Made by a program: the position numbers and the translations under genes. Source: Cololabis saira (taxonomy: Eukaryota > Chordata > Actinopteri > Beloniformes > Belonidae). Taken from it: 64,000 bases of DNA. Below the pieces are notes generated by a model. The model did not search any database and had not been told where the DNA came from. It saw only the letters and a list, made by a program, of their open reading frames with translations. Below are positions 40,702 through 51,690 of this stretch, in pieces. The first letter of the stretch is position 1; each line of letters starts with the position of its first letter. Location: NCBI RefSeq assembly GCF_033807715.1, contig NC_084599.1:33382660-33446659 (forward strand). The letters run 5' to 3'.

Positions 40702-41666
40702 TTATTCTGCAGGTGAGGAGATACTGCATACATTTAGAGCATCTACAAGTTTCAGGAGGCTCACATCAAACTCAAACTCATCAAACTTTTCTTCTGTTTT
40801 TGCTTTTCAGTGAGAAAGGCTGTTGTTGGAGCTGATCAATGAGGTAAATTAAATGCTTTTAACTCAAATGTTACATCGTAAATCAGAAAGGTTGTGTGAG
40901 GAGGTTGCCTGTACGAGTGCCTGAATGAGTCTAGCAAACAGAACACAGCGGAAAAAACGAAATGCTGGAAATGATGGCGTACAGCAGACCAATCGCAGCC
41001 CTTCCGGTCGGTGCCGCATCAGCACGTGCTCAGAAGATACTGGTAGTTGGCCAGCCAAGCTGGATTTGTAAGTGTGAAAGCAATCAGGGTTGAGCTCTGT
41101 GTGCTTCTAACAGCTGCTCCCATTAAAGAGTCGTTATCCAAAACGGTGAACCCTCATTCACCCATTTAACTAACAGGGTTTTCAAATCATTCTTAAAATC
41201 TCAGTTGACAAAACATTTTACTTAAAATTGGTTTCAAAGCTGGTCTGAAGCTTTTCCACGTGTCACCTAATTCTCCTAAGCAGGTGGAGTCTTTCCTGTC
41301 AATGTACATGTAGAGGTTCCAAGTAGCTTGAAGTAGCAGAGAGAGAAAGACAATGGCACACAGTGATTGTGCAACAAGGATGTAAGGGGGTTAGCTCTTC
41401 ACACTACCTCCACTCTCCATGTGTGCATTCGCAGTGATCTGATGAAGGTGCAACGTTCCCTCTCTCCGGTGTGCCCTTTCACAAACCATCAAACCACAAA
41501 CCATCTAAAGATGGTCCCTTTCCTCTACGCTGCAGATTACAGTGAGCAACAAACCTGATGTCACTGACTGCTTTATTCAGTCAGGGCTAAATAAAGGACG
41601 ACACTGAAGGGGGAAAAAAGCTGGCTTCAGTTCCCCTGTTACAAGGCATTTCTAGATTAAACCCCA
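40702..41666. other. intergenic, nothing recognised
   Basis: Unique sequence with no supported gene. Confidence 0.45.
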
Positions 41667-42077
41667 TTACTTTCCCTGGATGAAGAACTCGTGTTTGGTG
41701 TGCGCTGACTCGTGTATCCAGTCCAGTCTTCCTCTGCTACTCCTGCTGTTTTGGTCATTGACTGCATGGAGTTTCTTTCTCAGACTTTTCAATTTGTTAT
41801 GATATTTCTTTCTTTTGTTTTTTCTTTCTTTTTTGATTGCTGCAAAGCTTTGGTCTGTCATTTTAGTTGCCAGGTCCTCCAGAAATGGACAATCTTTTAT
41901 GGTTTCCTTAATATGTTGGTGTATGGCTTTCTTTGCTCTGAGGCTGCGGAAGTCACGGACCTCCTTTACGCCCCAGTTCCTCATTTTGCGGTTGCACTTG
42001 TCACCTCTTGCTGTCATTGCTCTTATCAGATGTTTACTGTGTTTTTTTTTTGCACTCATGTTATCAACAAATACCAC
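41667..42077 (-). CDS. unrecognised lysine-rich reading frame
   Basis: The minus strand is open for 136 codons from a GTG, or about 144 from the preceding stop, ending HEFFIQGK then TAA. It is strongly basic, with a Lys/Arg-dense middle (KKERKNKRKKYHNKLKSLRKK) that could form a helix or bind nucleic acid. It has few cysteines and no signal peptide or membrane segment. I do not recognise a family. Two long plus-strand frames (41712-42170 and 41815-42237) overlap it, which shows the region is simply poor in stop codons. No promoter, splice site or inverted ends were identified. It may be a retrocopy, a piece of an unknown transposon or chance. Confidence 0.2.
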   Translation of the reverse strand: MVFVDNMSAKKKHSKHLIRAMTARGDKCNRKMRNWGVKEVRDFRSLRAKKAIHQHIKETIKDCPFLEDLATKMTDQSFAAIKKERKNKRKKYHNKLKSLRKKLHAVNDQNSRSSRGRLDWIHESAHTKHEFFIQGK

Positions 42078-42404
42078 CCGAGTCCCGCCATCTCGTGTCA
42101 GCCTACCCTATTTGCATCAGATTGTTTTTTGTTTTTGTTTTTTAGTGTACCCCGAGAGGCGGGTTGTTGACAGGGCTGCCCCAACACCTGACCCCATATA
42201 TTTGAATGTAGAAATGACACACAAAACATTCATTTGAATTAACACAGGGAATCAGGCCACGTAAAAGGGATTACTAATGGAGTTTGCAATTTTACTCCCT
42301 TACTTTATACCGCAATCTCGGCCCCTTGCAACCGCATCCCCTAATGAGTGTTTTATAACAAACTGTGAGAGTGAGTGAACAAGTGATCAGTCCAAACACA
42401 GCCT
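42078..42404. other. intergenic, nothing recognised
   Basis: No supported feature. Confidence 0.45.
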
Positions 42405-42429
42405 CTATTCTATTCTATTCTATTCTATT
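42405..42429. repeat. (CTATT)n microsatellite, left part
   Basis: Five pentanucleotide units, interrupted at 42430 by a transposon. The array continues at 43136. Confidence 0.95.
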
Positions 42430-43135
42430 TAGGGCTGTTCGATTTTGCCCAAAAATAAAATCTCGATTTTTTTCTCTCAAAATCCGAATTTCGATTACGA
42501 TTACGATTATTTTGTGAATTGACAAAAGGCAAAGAAAGGATTTCAAATATGCTGTTTTTTTATTTAACATTTGCCCCATTGGGCTTTAAGTACAAACTTT
42601 GCTCTTATTAAACCAAAAATGAATGAATAAAGTGCAAAACTCTGTAAAATAAGTTGAAAAAAAGTTTTAAAAAATATAATAAAATATAAAGTTTTATCTC
42701 TGAAAAAAAAAATCAGCAAATCAGCCCACATTTTCTAATTAAACTAAACTGGGTCTTTGCATGCTAAATAATAATGCAACCCATGAAGGAGGTAGAGGTG
42801 TGTAATGTCAGTCATTACATTTGCTATTCACATTTGCAAGTTTTTTGCAAGGAACACGAGCCGGTCTACCGCATCTGGCTTGAGGGATGCCCGGTGGCAT
42901 GTTACAACGCCCCCTCCTACACTAAAGAGCCTCTCCAATGGGGCACTTGTCGCAGGTATTGAGAGGTATTTCCATCAATCATTAATATGGTAACAATCAT
43001 TAATATGTGTGCAGACAAGGTTAAAAAAAAAAATTTTTTTTTTTGAAAAATCTATTTTACGATTTTCACATTTTAACATCGTTCTAATTACATAATCGCG
43101 ATTACGATTTAAAATAGATTAATCGAACAGCCCTA
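42430..43135. mobile_element. 706-bp hAT element inserted in a microsatellite
   Basis: TAGGGCTGTTCGATTTTGCC at the left pairs with a right end whose reverse complement is TAGGGCTGTTCGATTAATCT. The 8 bp on both sides are ATTCTATT (42422-42429 and 43136-43143), matching the hAT duplication length, although the repeat context makes any such match ambiguous. The interior keeps the 3' end of a transposase gene on the minus strand, so it is a deletion derivative of an autonomous hAT element. Termini are related to those of the 18871-19264 element. Confidence 0.92.
42828..42974 (-). pseudogene. hAT transposase C-terminal dimerisation segment
   Basis: The minus strand is open for 48 codons and ends with a stop (42828-42830). 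It contains YLSIPATSAPLERLFS, then GGGVVT, then LKPDAVDRLVFLAKNL. These are the hallmarks of the hAT C-terminal dimerisation domain: the IPATS-P-ER-FS block followed by a L-P-VD-L-FL-KN block. The frame is closed by a stop codon just before the WKY that precedes this segment. Upstream coding sequence, including the catalytic core, has been lost, so no active enzyme can be made. Confidence 0.9.
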
Positions 43136-43199
43136 ATTCTATTCTATTCTATTCTATTATATTCTATTCTATTCTATTCTATTCTATTCTATTCTATTC
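43136..43199. repeat. (ATTCT)n microsatellite, right part
   Basis: Pentanucleotide units with one TATTATATTCT irregularity, continuing the array at 42405-42429. Confidence 0.95.
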
Positions 43200-43813
43200 C
43201 TCTGACTGTATTGCCCTACTCGCTGCTCCAGTGAGGCGTTCAGCTCAACACATATCTTAACTACACATCATTGAGTCATTGACATACATATGACCTGCAG
43301 TTACCCTGTTACCCCCTCCAAATGCCACCAAATGCCAAATTTACAGATAAGTAAGCCAGCCGGCAACTTAAGTAAGTCAAGGTATTTATGTGCTCATTAG
43401 GAGATGAGCCTCTGACAGTTAAAGTTAGCAGCTGAGTTGAGGACAACGATTGTTGTAGATGATATAGATGACTGTTAGGGGTGACAGGAAACGCACATAA
43501 AATTACTGCGGTGCTAAACAGTACACAAAGCTCATTCATTTATTAACAGGGGTGGGTGATCCTTCTCTTACGCGATGATCTCAAGGCCAGTAAGTGACTC
43601 AACAGTCATAAAACAGTCAAATGGCTGTCTCTTCCATTTATTTGTGGGAACAAAAGTGTTAAACATCACAAGACACCTTTTGGGAAATTAGTAGGGGTTA
43701 CATCATTAATCATTTATTTTGATTTATTGTCAGTGTAAACAGTTGATCAGCTACGGCAGCCTCTAAAAGGAAAAGCCCAAACAAGGAGGAGGAGGTCTGC
43801 ACGAAAAGCAATG
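43200..43813. other. intergenic, nothing recognised
   Basis: Unique sequence; the minus frame at 43309-43539 has no recognisable domain. Confidence 0.45.
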
Positions 43814-43841
43814 TAGTATTGCTTTACACAAAGCAATACTA
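43814..43841. repeat. perfect 12-bp-arm hairpin
   Basis: TAGTATTGCTTT, loop ACAC, AAAGCAATACTA. It lies next to an (AT)n microsatellite, and AGCAATACTA recurs once more at its edge. Confidence 0.9.
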
Positions 43842-43852
43842 TATACTAGCAA

Positions 43853-43854
<2 letters not shown>

Positions 43855-43937
<83 letters not shown>
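43855..43937. repeat. (AT)n microsatellite, about 83 bp
   Basis: Uninterrupted AT; the minus frame with alternating Tyr-Ile is an artefact. Confidence 0.97.
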
Positions 43938-43942
<5 letters not shown>

Positions 43943-44186
43943 CTCAAACCTTACGCTTATCATTATTACGTTTTTTGTTGTATTCATTACTTATGTTCAT
44001 TTTCACCTTTTATGCAGATATGGACTAGATGTCTCAAAAGTTGCCAGAAAGCATCCTTCATTTATAAACATGCTGATAACAATCATTCATTATGTTTGAA
44101 AGTTTTGAAACATAAAGTAGAAAAAATGCAGATGAATTTGCATTAATGTGTGGATCTGTAGAGATGTCAACTGAGTCTGTGATCTC

Positions 44187-45040
44187 AGGCCACGTTTCCA
44201 CATAGCCGGCTATTTACAAAAACGGATATTTCCCCATCTACGTTTTGAAAAATACCATCATTTACACAAACCCGCATAATTACGCTGTTAAGGTGCTATG
44301 AGCAGCCAAACCTACAGGGGGCAGTGTAACGAGAAGCATAAAGTCATGCTAGCCAATCAGAATCCTGGAAAAAAATATCAACAAATGACACGAGTAACTT
44401 CCAGTTACTTCCAAGATGAACGAGAGTCTTTCGTTTGGAGGGACAGAGAAGTGGAGTTACTTTTAAGTGTGACATAGAATATAAAACAGGTAAAATACAA
44501 GAAAATATTGACGGTGGCCAAACAAATTGTAAACACAGGTCACACACATGACGCTGCACTGCAAAAACTCAAAATCTTACCAGGAATATTTGTCTTATTT
44601 CTAGTTAAAATGTCTCATTTTTAGTCAAAAAATCTCATTACACTTAAAACAAGAGTCATCACCAGATAAATAACTTATTTGACAATTTTCACCTGTTTCA
44701 AGTAAATTTTCACTTTTTTCCAGTGATGAGTCTTGTTTTAAGTGTAATGACATTTTTTTGACTAAAAATGAAACATTTTAACTACAAATATTCTTGTTAA
44801 GATTTTGAGTTTTTTGCAGTGTGGTGACGTTTCTGTGGCATAATGTGACGTTCTGAAGCCTAAATGTCCATTTCCCTCCGTTTACAAGCAAACGTGAAGA
44901 CGGTGTTTTTGCAATTCTCCACTTTGGCCGGAGTTTTCAGAAATTATCGTTTTTGGTGACTTTGAGCTTCATTTTCGTGTTAAACGAACGGCCAAAACGC
45001 ATGAAAACGCCACCGTTTTTGCTACGTGTAAACGGGGCCT
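44187..45040. mobile_element. TIR DNA element with a nested MITE
   Basis: AGGCCACGTTTCCACATAGC at the left resembles the reverse complement of the right end, AGGCCCCGTTTACACGTAGC. Both are followed by AAAACGG motifs inward. The right half repeats AAACG-containing phrases such as CGTTTTTGGTGAC and GCCAAAACGC. A MITE of another family sits inside (44557-44821). No target duplication could be recognised. No transposase frame. Confidence 0.65.
44557..44821. mobile_element. CACTGCAAAAA-type foldback MITE, copy B (complete)
   Basis: It starts CACTGCAAAAACTCAAAATC and ends GATTTTGAGTTTTTTGCAGTG-like sequence, with arms of about 105 bp that mirror each other through ACACTTAAAACAAGA. The same family occurs, 3'-incomplete, at 974-1285. 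I could not identify a convincing target duplication, so the superfamily is open. Confidence 0.8.
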
Positions 45041-45179
45041 CAGTGTTAGTGAGTGTACTCAAGAGGATTTCAACCGGACTTTTGTTAGAAAACACAAAAG
45101 CACACAAAGAAAACCTGCAATTGAAATGGCTCTCAAATGTTGCAACTGTAATGACTTTGAGTTCATGTCACAGTTTTGT

Positions 45180-45510
45180 TGTTGAGGTTCCTGTTTAATT
45201 TTGAAACCCCATGTCCTTGTGTTTAAGTTTTGTCTTGACTTCCCTTGTTCCCATCTGCCCTGATTGTCTGCACCTGTGTCTCGTTCTGTGTATACTTGTG
45301 TTGTCTTTCCCTTGCTTGCTGCTAGTCCGTACTGTTTCCACCCTCCTTGTGTCCGTCCTGTCAGGTTTTTGTTTAAGCTCTTGTGGTTTTTTTGTTGACC
45401 CTGCTTTGCAGTGCTTTGGGTTTGTTTGTTGGAATAATAAATCACCTTTTTTGGCACCCCTGCCTCCTTGGTCTCTTGCATCAGGGTCCTATCCACCACA
45501 TCCCTGACAG
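45180..45510 (+). repeat. unclassified teleost interspersed repeat
   Basis: GGTTCCTGTTTAATTTTG, CTGATTGTCTGCACCTGTGT, a GGAATAATAAATCACC polyadenylation-like signal and GGGTCCTATCCACCACATCC follow the order of a dispersed fish repeat that I recognise by style but cannot name. A tail ending CCTGACA is typical of it. Overlapping plus-strand frames here are compositional. Confidence 0.4.
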
Positions 45511-45968
45511 CAACAGCTTTTTTATACTTTCACAAGGTGGTTTACCACAAAAGTGCAATGAAAACACTTTTGTGCATTTCCACATCTCTAGGAGTGCTGG
45601 ATGTGACGTGGCAGGTCAATCTAAAGTCATCAAAATCCAATGTCCAGCTGTTTTTGGCCTCATTAATACGATTTATTTGTACTATCACACTATTTAATCA
45701 TAATACATTACATGAGGGCTTTGCATTTGAATGATCATTCGCTGCATTCGTCGTCTATTTTCTAAACATGGTAACGGCAATCGCAATTTTTTTGTTGTTT
45801 TTTGTTTTGGAGATAGGTCTCGCAGAACGATATACAGAGAGTTTCGAGAATTATGCTTATTCAAAAAACACCTATCAATGGAAACAGAGCCCCGGCAGCT
45901 CTACCTTTATCAAAAATTCACAGTTTTGATTTTCTTTGGGGGCAGCACAGTGGATTAGTGGTGAGCAC

Positions 45969-46883
45969 TAGGGTTGCCACCTTTCAGAAATAGAAATAAG
46001 GGACGCCCTGATTTCAGCAGCGCAGGAGCCAAAAAAAAGCCCCAAAACTTCTAAACTGAATAAAAATGTGTTTATTTTATATGAAAAAACTAAATGCTTT
46101 GATTTAAAGTTTAAAGTGCTTTAATAGCATTGAACTTGCATGACTGTACAGACAGCAACTAGCAACTGAAATAGCCCCCTATGCTCTGTATGTCCACATC
46201 AGCCCAAATGTATAATATAGCCTACAGGTGAAGAATATGGTGTAAAAGTTAATTTATTTCAATAATTCAACTAGAATATGGTGTAAAAGTTAATTTATTT
46301 CAATAATCCAACTAGAATATGGTGTAAAAGTTAATTTATTTCAATAATTCAACTAGACTATGGTGTAAAAGTTAATTTATTTCAATAATTCAACTAGAAT
46401 ATGGTGTAAAGGTTAATTTATTTCAATAATTCAACTAGAATATGGTGTAAAGGTTAATTTATTTCAATAATTCAACTAGAATATGGTGTAAAAGTTAATT
46501 TATTTCAATAATTCAACTAGAATATGGTGTAAAAGTTAACTTATTTCAATAATTCAACTAGAATATGGTGTAAAAGTTAACTTATTTCAATAATTCAACT
46601 AGAATATGGTGTAAAAGTTAATTTATTTCAATAATTCAACTAGAATATGGTGTAAAGGTTAATTTATTTCAATAGAATATGGTGTAAAGGTTCATTTATT
46701 TCAATAATTCAGCTAGAATATGGTGTAAAAGTTAATTTATTTCAATAATTCAACTAGAATATGGTGTAAAAGTTAATGAAAATACGGTACAAATCGTGTC
46801 CCGTATTAGTTCAATACGGGACGCAACATTTTTTTCTCAAATAAAGGATAATTCCGTATTTTACGGGACGGGTGGCAACCCTA
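45969..46883. mobile_element. 915-bp hAT MITE carrying a minisatellite
   Basis: TAGGGTTGCCACC at the left and GGTGGCAACCCTA at the right are perfect 13-bp inverted ends. GTGAGCAC flanks both (45961-45968 and 46884-46891), a perfect 8-bp duplication. The right end also has CCGTATT and ACGGGAC motifs in both orientations. More than half of the element is a 41-bp tandem array. No transposase frame. Confidence 0.93.
46233..46777. repeat. 41-bp minisatellite, 13 units plus a partial
   Basis: Units begin GAATATGGTGTAAAAGTTAA at 46233, 46274, 46315, 46356, 46397, 46438, 46479, 46520, 46561, 46602, 46643, 46675, 46716 and (partial) 46757. All are 41 bp except 46643-46674, which lacks 9 bp. Variants such as AAAGG for AAAAG recur in neighbouring units, so the array has expanded locally. 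Confidence 0.95.
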
Positions 46884-47158
46884 GTGAGCACTGTTGTCTC
46901 ACAGCAAAAAGGTTACTAGTTCAACTCCTGGGCCTGGTGGGGGTCTTTCTGTGTGGAGTTTACATGTGCTCCCTGTGCGTGGGTTCCCTCCGGGTACTCC
47001 GGCTTCCTCCCACAGTCCAAAAACATGCATACTAGGTTAATTGATGTTTTGAAATTGCCCGTAGGTGTGAGTGTGACTATGTCTGGTTGTCTGTATAAGT
47101 GGCCCTGCAATAAACCCGGCAAAAGGATGAAACAGGTATAGAAGATGGATGGATGGAT

Positions 47159-50100
47159 TTTCTTTGGTGAAAAAGTGTAATGGCAATGCGACTTATTTTA
47201 GGGACAGTGGAAGCATAATTTGACTGTATTTCATAGTCAAAGTACTACCGGAAAATATTTTGTACATCAATATTGCTTTATTTCACATTAGGGCTTCAAC
47301 TCAGATACATTTTGTGATTTTAGTAGATTTAATGAACATATTTTTTTAGCAACCAGGGAAACTGTTTTCCTAAAAAGAAAATAAACTTTCACTTTTAGGC
47401 AGGCATTTGGCTAACGTTTTAGGAGCTCCTCAGTTTTGGCTTCATGTCTTGGTCCTGTCAGGAAAATTGAGACAGCAACACCGAGTAGGACAAGAGCATC
47501 AACAGTGGAAAGAGAACAAATAATATTTTCCTCTCACATCATCTATCTGTCAGAAGGCAACAAAAGGAAAGGAGAAAATGGAGAGAAAGAAGGAAAAATC
47601 TTGACTCGCCCGCCAATCTTTCATTCTCTCCGCTCTCATCCGTCTTGGCTGCACCTCTTAATTTGGTCCTGCCACAGACTGGGCAACAGAGACCTTCAGC
47701 CATTGGAAACAAATGATTTGGCCGGGGAGGGGCAACAACTCACAGCCGGCAGTGCAACACTACTTGACAGCTGATAGTACTTTGTGTTAAACGAGCAGGT
47801 TTGAAACCTGTGGGCATCCTGGTTTTCAAGACACTTTTTGTGATGGTCCAAGACCAGTTTCCCGGTCCAAGACCAGTTTGCACTATGCAGCAAAAGTGAC
47901 ATCATGCAATGAGTTTCAAGGATTTTACAATGATGAATGTAAATTACTTTCCACTACTACTTTCCATGGGGATTAATATGAATATATAGGACTTACTAGA
48001 AATAAATTGCAATTAATTGAAACAACACTGTAAATTTGATAAAAAAATTAAAGATTAAACATAAGTTAAATGTACTTGAATAAGATATTTCGTCATAAGT
48101 TCTTGTGTGTGATTTTTACAATCGTGCACTTGACACAACAGCTAATGAACTAACATGATTTTGGGTTTTTTTTAGGGATGAGTTCATTTTATTCAGCATT
48201 TTATTCAGCATTAACTGTTTAATTGTTGTCAAGTTTGCACTAAGAATCCACTAAGGTTGCGTTAAGGTTGTACATGGATTTACTCACAAATAAATAAAAG
48301 AAAAAAGTCCCTCTTTTTTTCACATTTGCATGAGTTTGGTGTAAGATAGAAACTGTCAATCACTTACAGTATATGTGTTTTTTGTTGTGCATGCATGTAT
48401 TTTTTATGTATACACATCTATATATATATATATACATGTACACTATTGTGTAAACTTAATGAATTAATTAAAATACAATGCACAGGTAAATGTAAATGCT
48501 ACCAGCATCTCAAGAGCAGATGAAACACCTTTACTGAAACTTTTTAGTGTTAATATTGCTAAAGACAAAGTTAACAGTTATCAAATTACAAGAAAGCTAA
48601 ACATAAACCTACATAAAGCTGTGACAGCAAGTTTCAACAGAAGTAGGTGCCCCGGCAAATGTGCAATGAATACAAAAACGCCATAAAACACGAAATGCTG
48701 TGAGCATCAAAACCACCATCCCCAATGAAATAACAAAGCTCCCGCCATACGTCAGTGACAAACCAGCGATGGACTGTACCCTCAGCAATATCAATACGTC
48801 CTGCGTGAGCTCAACAACAAGCGCAGAAAAGTGAACCAAGAGATGCAAGACCAAGACAATCCAGCACATAACAGCAAGGAGTAAACAGTCTGTACTTCCA
48901 TAACAACATTTTGACCTTGTGAAGGCCTACAAATTTCATAAAATGTGTTGTTCATTTAGGTTAACAGACTGCATAGAACCAATAAGTTCCAGTGGAGGAC
49001 CTAAGTTTATCAAAATATAAATATAAAAGAGTTTTATCAGATGTAGGATATTCATTGTGAGACATTTGATGTCTAGAATATCCACATCAATCCGAGGAAA
49101 CCCTGTAGACAACCACTGCCTCAAAGTATATTTCGTAAATGATTTAGGAACCTTCCTGCAAGTTGCTGTGAGCACATGACGCTATAGAGATTCCTGGTTT
49201 AATGCGTTAATAAGAAATAAATGAGTCCTTGAAAACATTAAAAACTGTTCCAATGTTTAAGAACGTTTTGGAAAATTCAATAGTGGAACTTGATGTCAAT
49301 TTTCAGGTGGAACAGATTTCCTCTTGATGTGCAGACGGATCACATGAGCTCAGTTGGGAGCGACATACAACAAACTTTTTAACGATTCACCTAAATCATT
49401 AAAATGTATGAGCGCAATGAAAATGATGGATACAATAAAAAAGAGGAGAAAGGCCGTGGTCAAGTCTCTTAACAGTGACTTCTGTGTGTTTTAATGAAGA
49501 GCAAAGTGGCCACATGGTGACATTTGTGACTCTTCTGACGTTGACCCAACATCACTGTGAAACCAGAAGCCTTGTAAACCTCATGTGTCATCCTCATGTG
49601 AGAGTTGAATAAGTGGCCTGGAATACACTGGTAGATGATATCACACAGCCTGCTGCATGCTTGCATGAGATGGAGAAAAATACAAAATAAAAACACAGAT
49701 GCAGGCCTGGTACAAAGGAAAAGTCAAATGTTTCACACAGTGATTCATAAGACAACATGTTTCACATAAACACCCTCTTGGGACTATGGCAGCGTGGATC
49801 ACGACAAACACCAGACGGACATAAGCACAGGGGGAACTTTGTGACTCTGAGGGATCATGGCACAGATGCTAACTGAATGGACCATGTCAGCGTGATTAGA
49901 CAGAGGACATATGAGTCCCTAGTGGACGTAGTAAGTGAATACAAGGTGACACAAGGAGGCAGGCAGCTCCTCCGGACGTCTAGGCCTGTGTCTATTTTGT
50001 GGAAATATTGCTTAAATGATTCCTGTTTTGAATGGCACAGCGGTGAAATAAAGCTATTAAAGTTCCGACAGTAAAGATGATCTACGTCGTAAGCTTGTTG

Positions 50101-51365
50101 TAGATGTTGCTTTTAGTTTCAGAATCTTATTTTTTTATGGCTTCATTAATTTTATTGTAACTGCAAGTCAGTTATTTGGTTTGGCACTGCTGCCATAAAT
50201 GAAAATTAGTTCTCTTCGAAGCTTTTTACAGATATTCATTGTCCTGAAATCTAATTAAATTTTGTGATCCGCTGATGCCTCAACTGACTACACAACTAGA
50301 CGTTTCTCTCCACCTCCGCCGTCCTTTATGTTGCCGCCAATTATCAGACACTAATGTGTAAACACTGTGGAGTAACACAGTGAACAGTAAACAGCGTTCC
50401 TAATACAATATACATGGACCACCCTAATATTTGGGCATAACTACCAGTCATTATAAATTTCCATGATGTCGGTATAATAACTGAGCACATCAGCATGATT
50501 ATTGGATTTAGTTCAAGGCACGTTGTACCTAAAGACCAGTATGTGGTGTATCTGGGCCCCTTGTTAGATGCAATACGTTCACTGAAACCACACATCCATT
50601 CTTGATACCTATTTCTTTTCAGGATCAAGAAATACCTGAAATCATTATTACATGTACCACATTTAACTTTTTTTTCTTTTTCTTTTGCATAAACACCATG
50701 AACCGGATAAGAGTTCAGGATCTTCCAGAGTTTTGCTGTGGAGCTGAAAGATGCTCATGTCTGGGTTCTGGTCTCTGTGCAGCTGACACTCAACAACAGG
50801 TCTTACTTACAGCTCAATTATATAAATGTTGTGGTGTAATACCCCCAGGGGACTACTTTAATTGAAGATGGTGTGAAGGAGTATTTCTACAGCCTTTCTG
50901 TGGTACGTTAGCTTCAGGAAAGCCTCTGAATACTTCTTCCCTTCCCTAGTTGACAAATTAAGACAAACTCATGAAACTGGCTTGACTGAAAGTTGCTTTT
51001 CTTCTTGTTTAATCAATTTTTTTCATATTTTTCATATTTTTATTTTTATATCAAGTTTATTTTGTTAATTTCTTAGCATGGGCTATATTTGCATGCAAAT
51101 TTCATACTCTCATGTGTAAATGTGTGCTGGTATGACAATAAAACTCCATGAATCCTTGAATCATTTAGAGAACTTATGTCTCTATAGACTGAATGTACAT
51201 GAGTCAGTCAAATTGCATCCACTGAGCGTTGTATCAGCCAATGTTCCCTCCAAATATTATTTCTTTGGAGGCATCTTGGAATTAAAGAGATGGCGCTTTA
51301 AAGTACGAGCAGATCTATCAAGGTGGAGGATACGTGAGTACTCAAGTAACAGCTGAGTCCTCAGT
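47159..51365. other. 4.2 kb intergenic, nothing firm
   Basis: No clear mobile element. A short (AT)n lies at 48419-48433. At 48782-48886 the plus strand reads as a charged peptide (ELNNKRRKVNQEMQDQD) ending in a stop, without support for an exon. Other frames lack domains. Confidence 0.4.
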
Positions 51366-51690
51366 AAGACCAAGAAAGAGGATCATGTATCTCCAGTCCT
51401 CAGATCTTTGCACCGGCTTCCTGTCTCTCAAAGAATTGATTTCAAAATAGTACTGTTAGTCTATAAGACACTGAACAGTGAACACTGAAGCCCTCATCGC
51501 ATCATCAGGGTCACGTCTACTTTCTGTTGCCGGCGTTGGAGCCCAGCATGAGCAGGCAGCACTCAGTTTTTAAATCCGCAGGAAACTGCAGGTCTGCTGA
51601 AACTCTGTTGTGTTAAACCAAGGTTCAAATGTTTCTCTTTTCAGCTTCTTTTTAACAAAACAACTGTTAATTCCCCACACTGCTCTATAA
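51366..51690 (+). pseudogene. LINE polymerase C-terminal remnant, plus strand
   Basis: Codons at 51366-51488 read KTKKEDHVSPVLRSLHRLPV, then SQRIDFKIVLLVYKTLNSEH, and then a stop. HVSPVLRSLHRLPVSQRIDFK is the familiar region after the reverse transcriptase in L2/Rex1/CR1-type fish LINEs. Downstream to about 51690, phrases such as AACTGCAGGTCTGCTGAAAC fit the decayed end of that ORF and its 3' UTR. There is no 5' part. Confidence 0.7.

Larger units (their letters stand above)
45948..47158 (+). mobile_element. common teleost interspersed repeat, plus copy split by a hAT element
   Basis: GGGGGCAGCACAGTGGATTAG opens it and TGTTGTCTCACAGCAAAAAG resumes after an insertion. It then runs through TGTGTGGAGTTTACATGTGC, GGGTACTCCGGCTTCCTCCC and CAAAAACATGCATACTAGG to a (TGGA)n tail at 47145-47157. 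Removing 45969-46883 plus one copy of GTGAGCAC restores a continuous repeat. The first part has tRNA-promoter-like spacing (GATTAGTGGTGAGCAC, then GTTCAACTCC), consistent with a retroposed origin. Confidence 0.75.

Noticed and set aside
41712..42170. 152-codon hydrophobic plus-strand frame
   Set aside because: It mirrors the lysine-rich minus frame; the Phe/Cys richness is the complement of AAA/AAG codons.
45059..45499. 146-codon minus-strand frame
   Set aside because: It runs against a T-rich dispersed repeat and an adjoining element end, with no domain seen.
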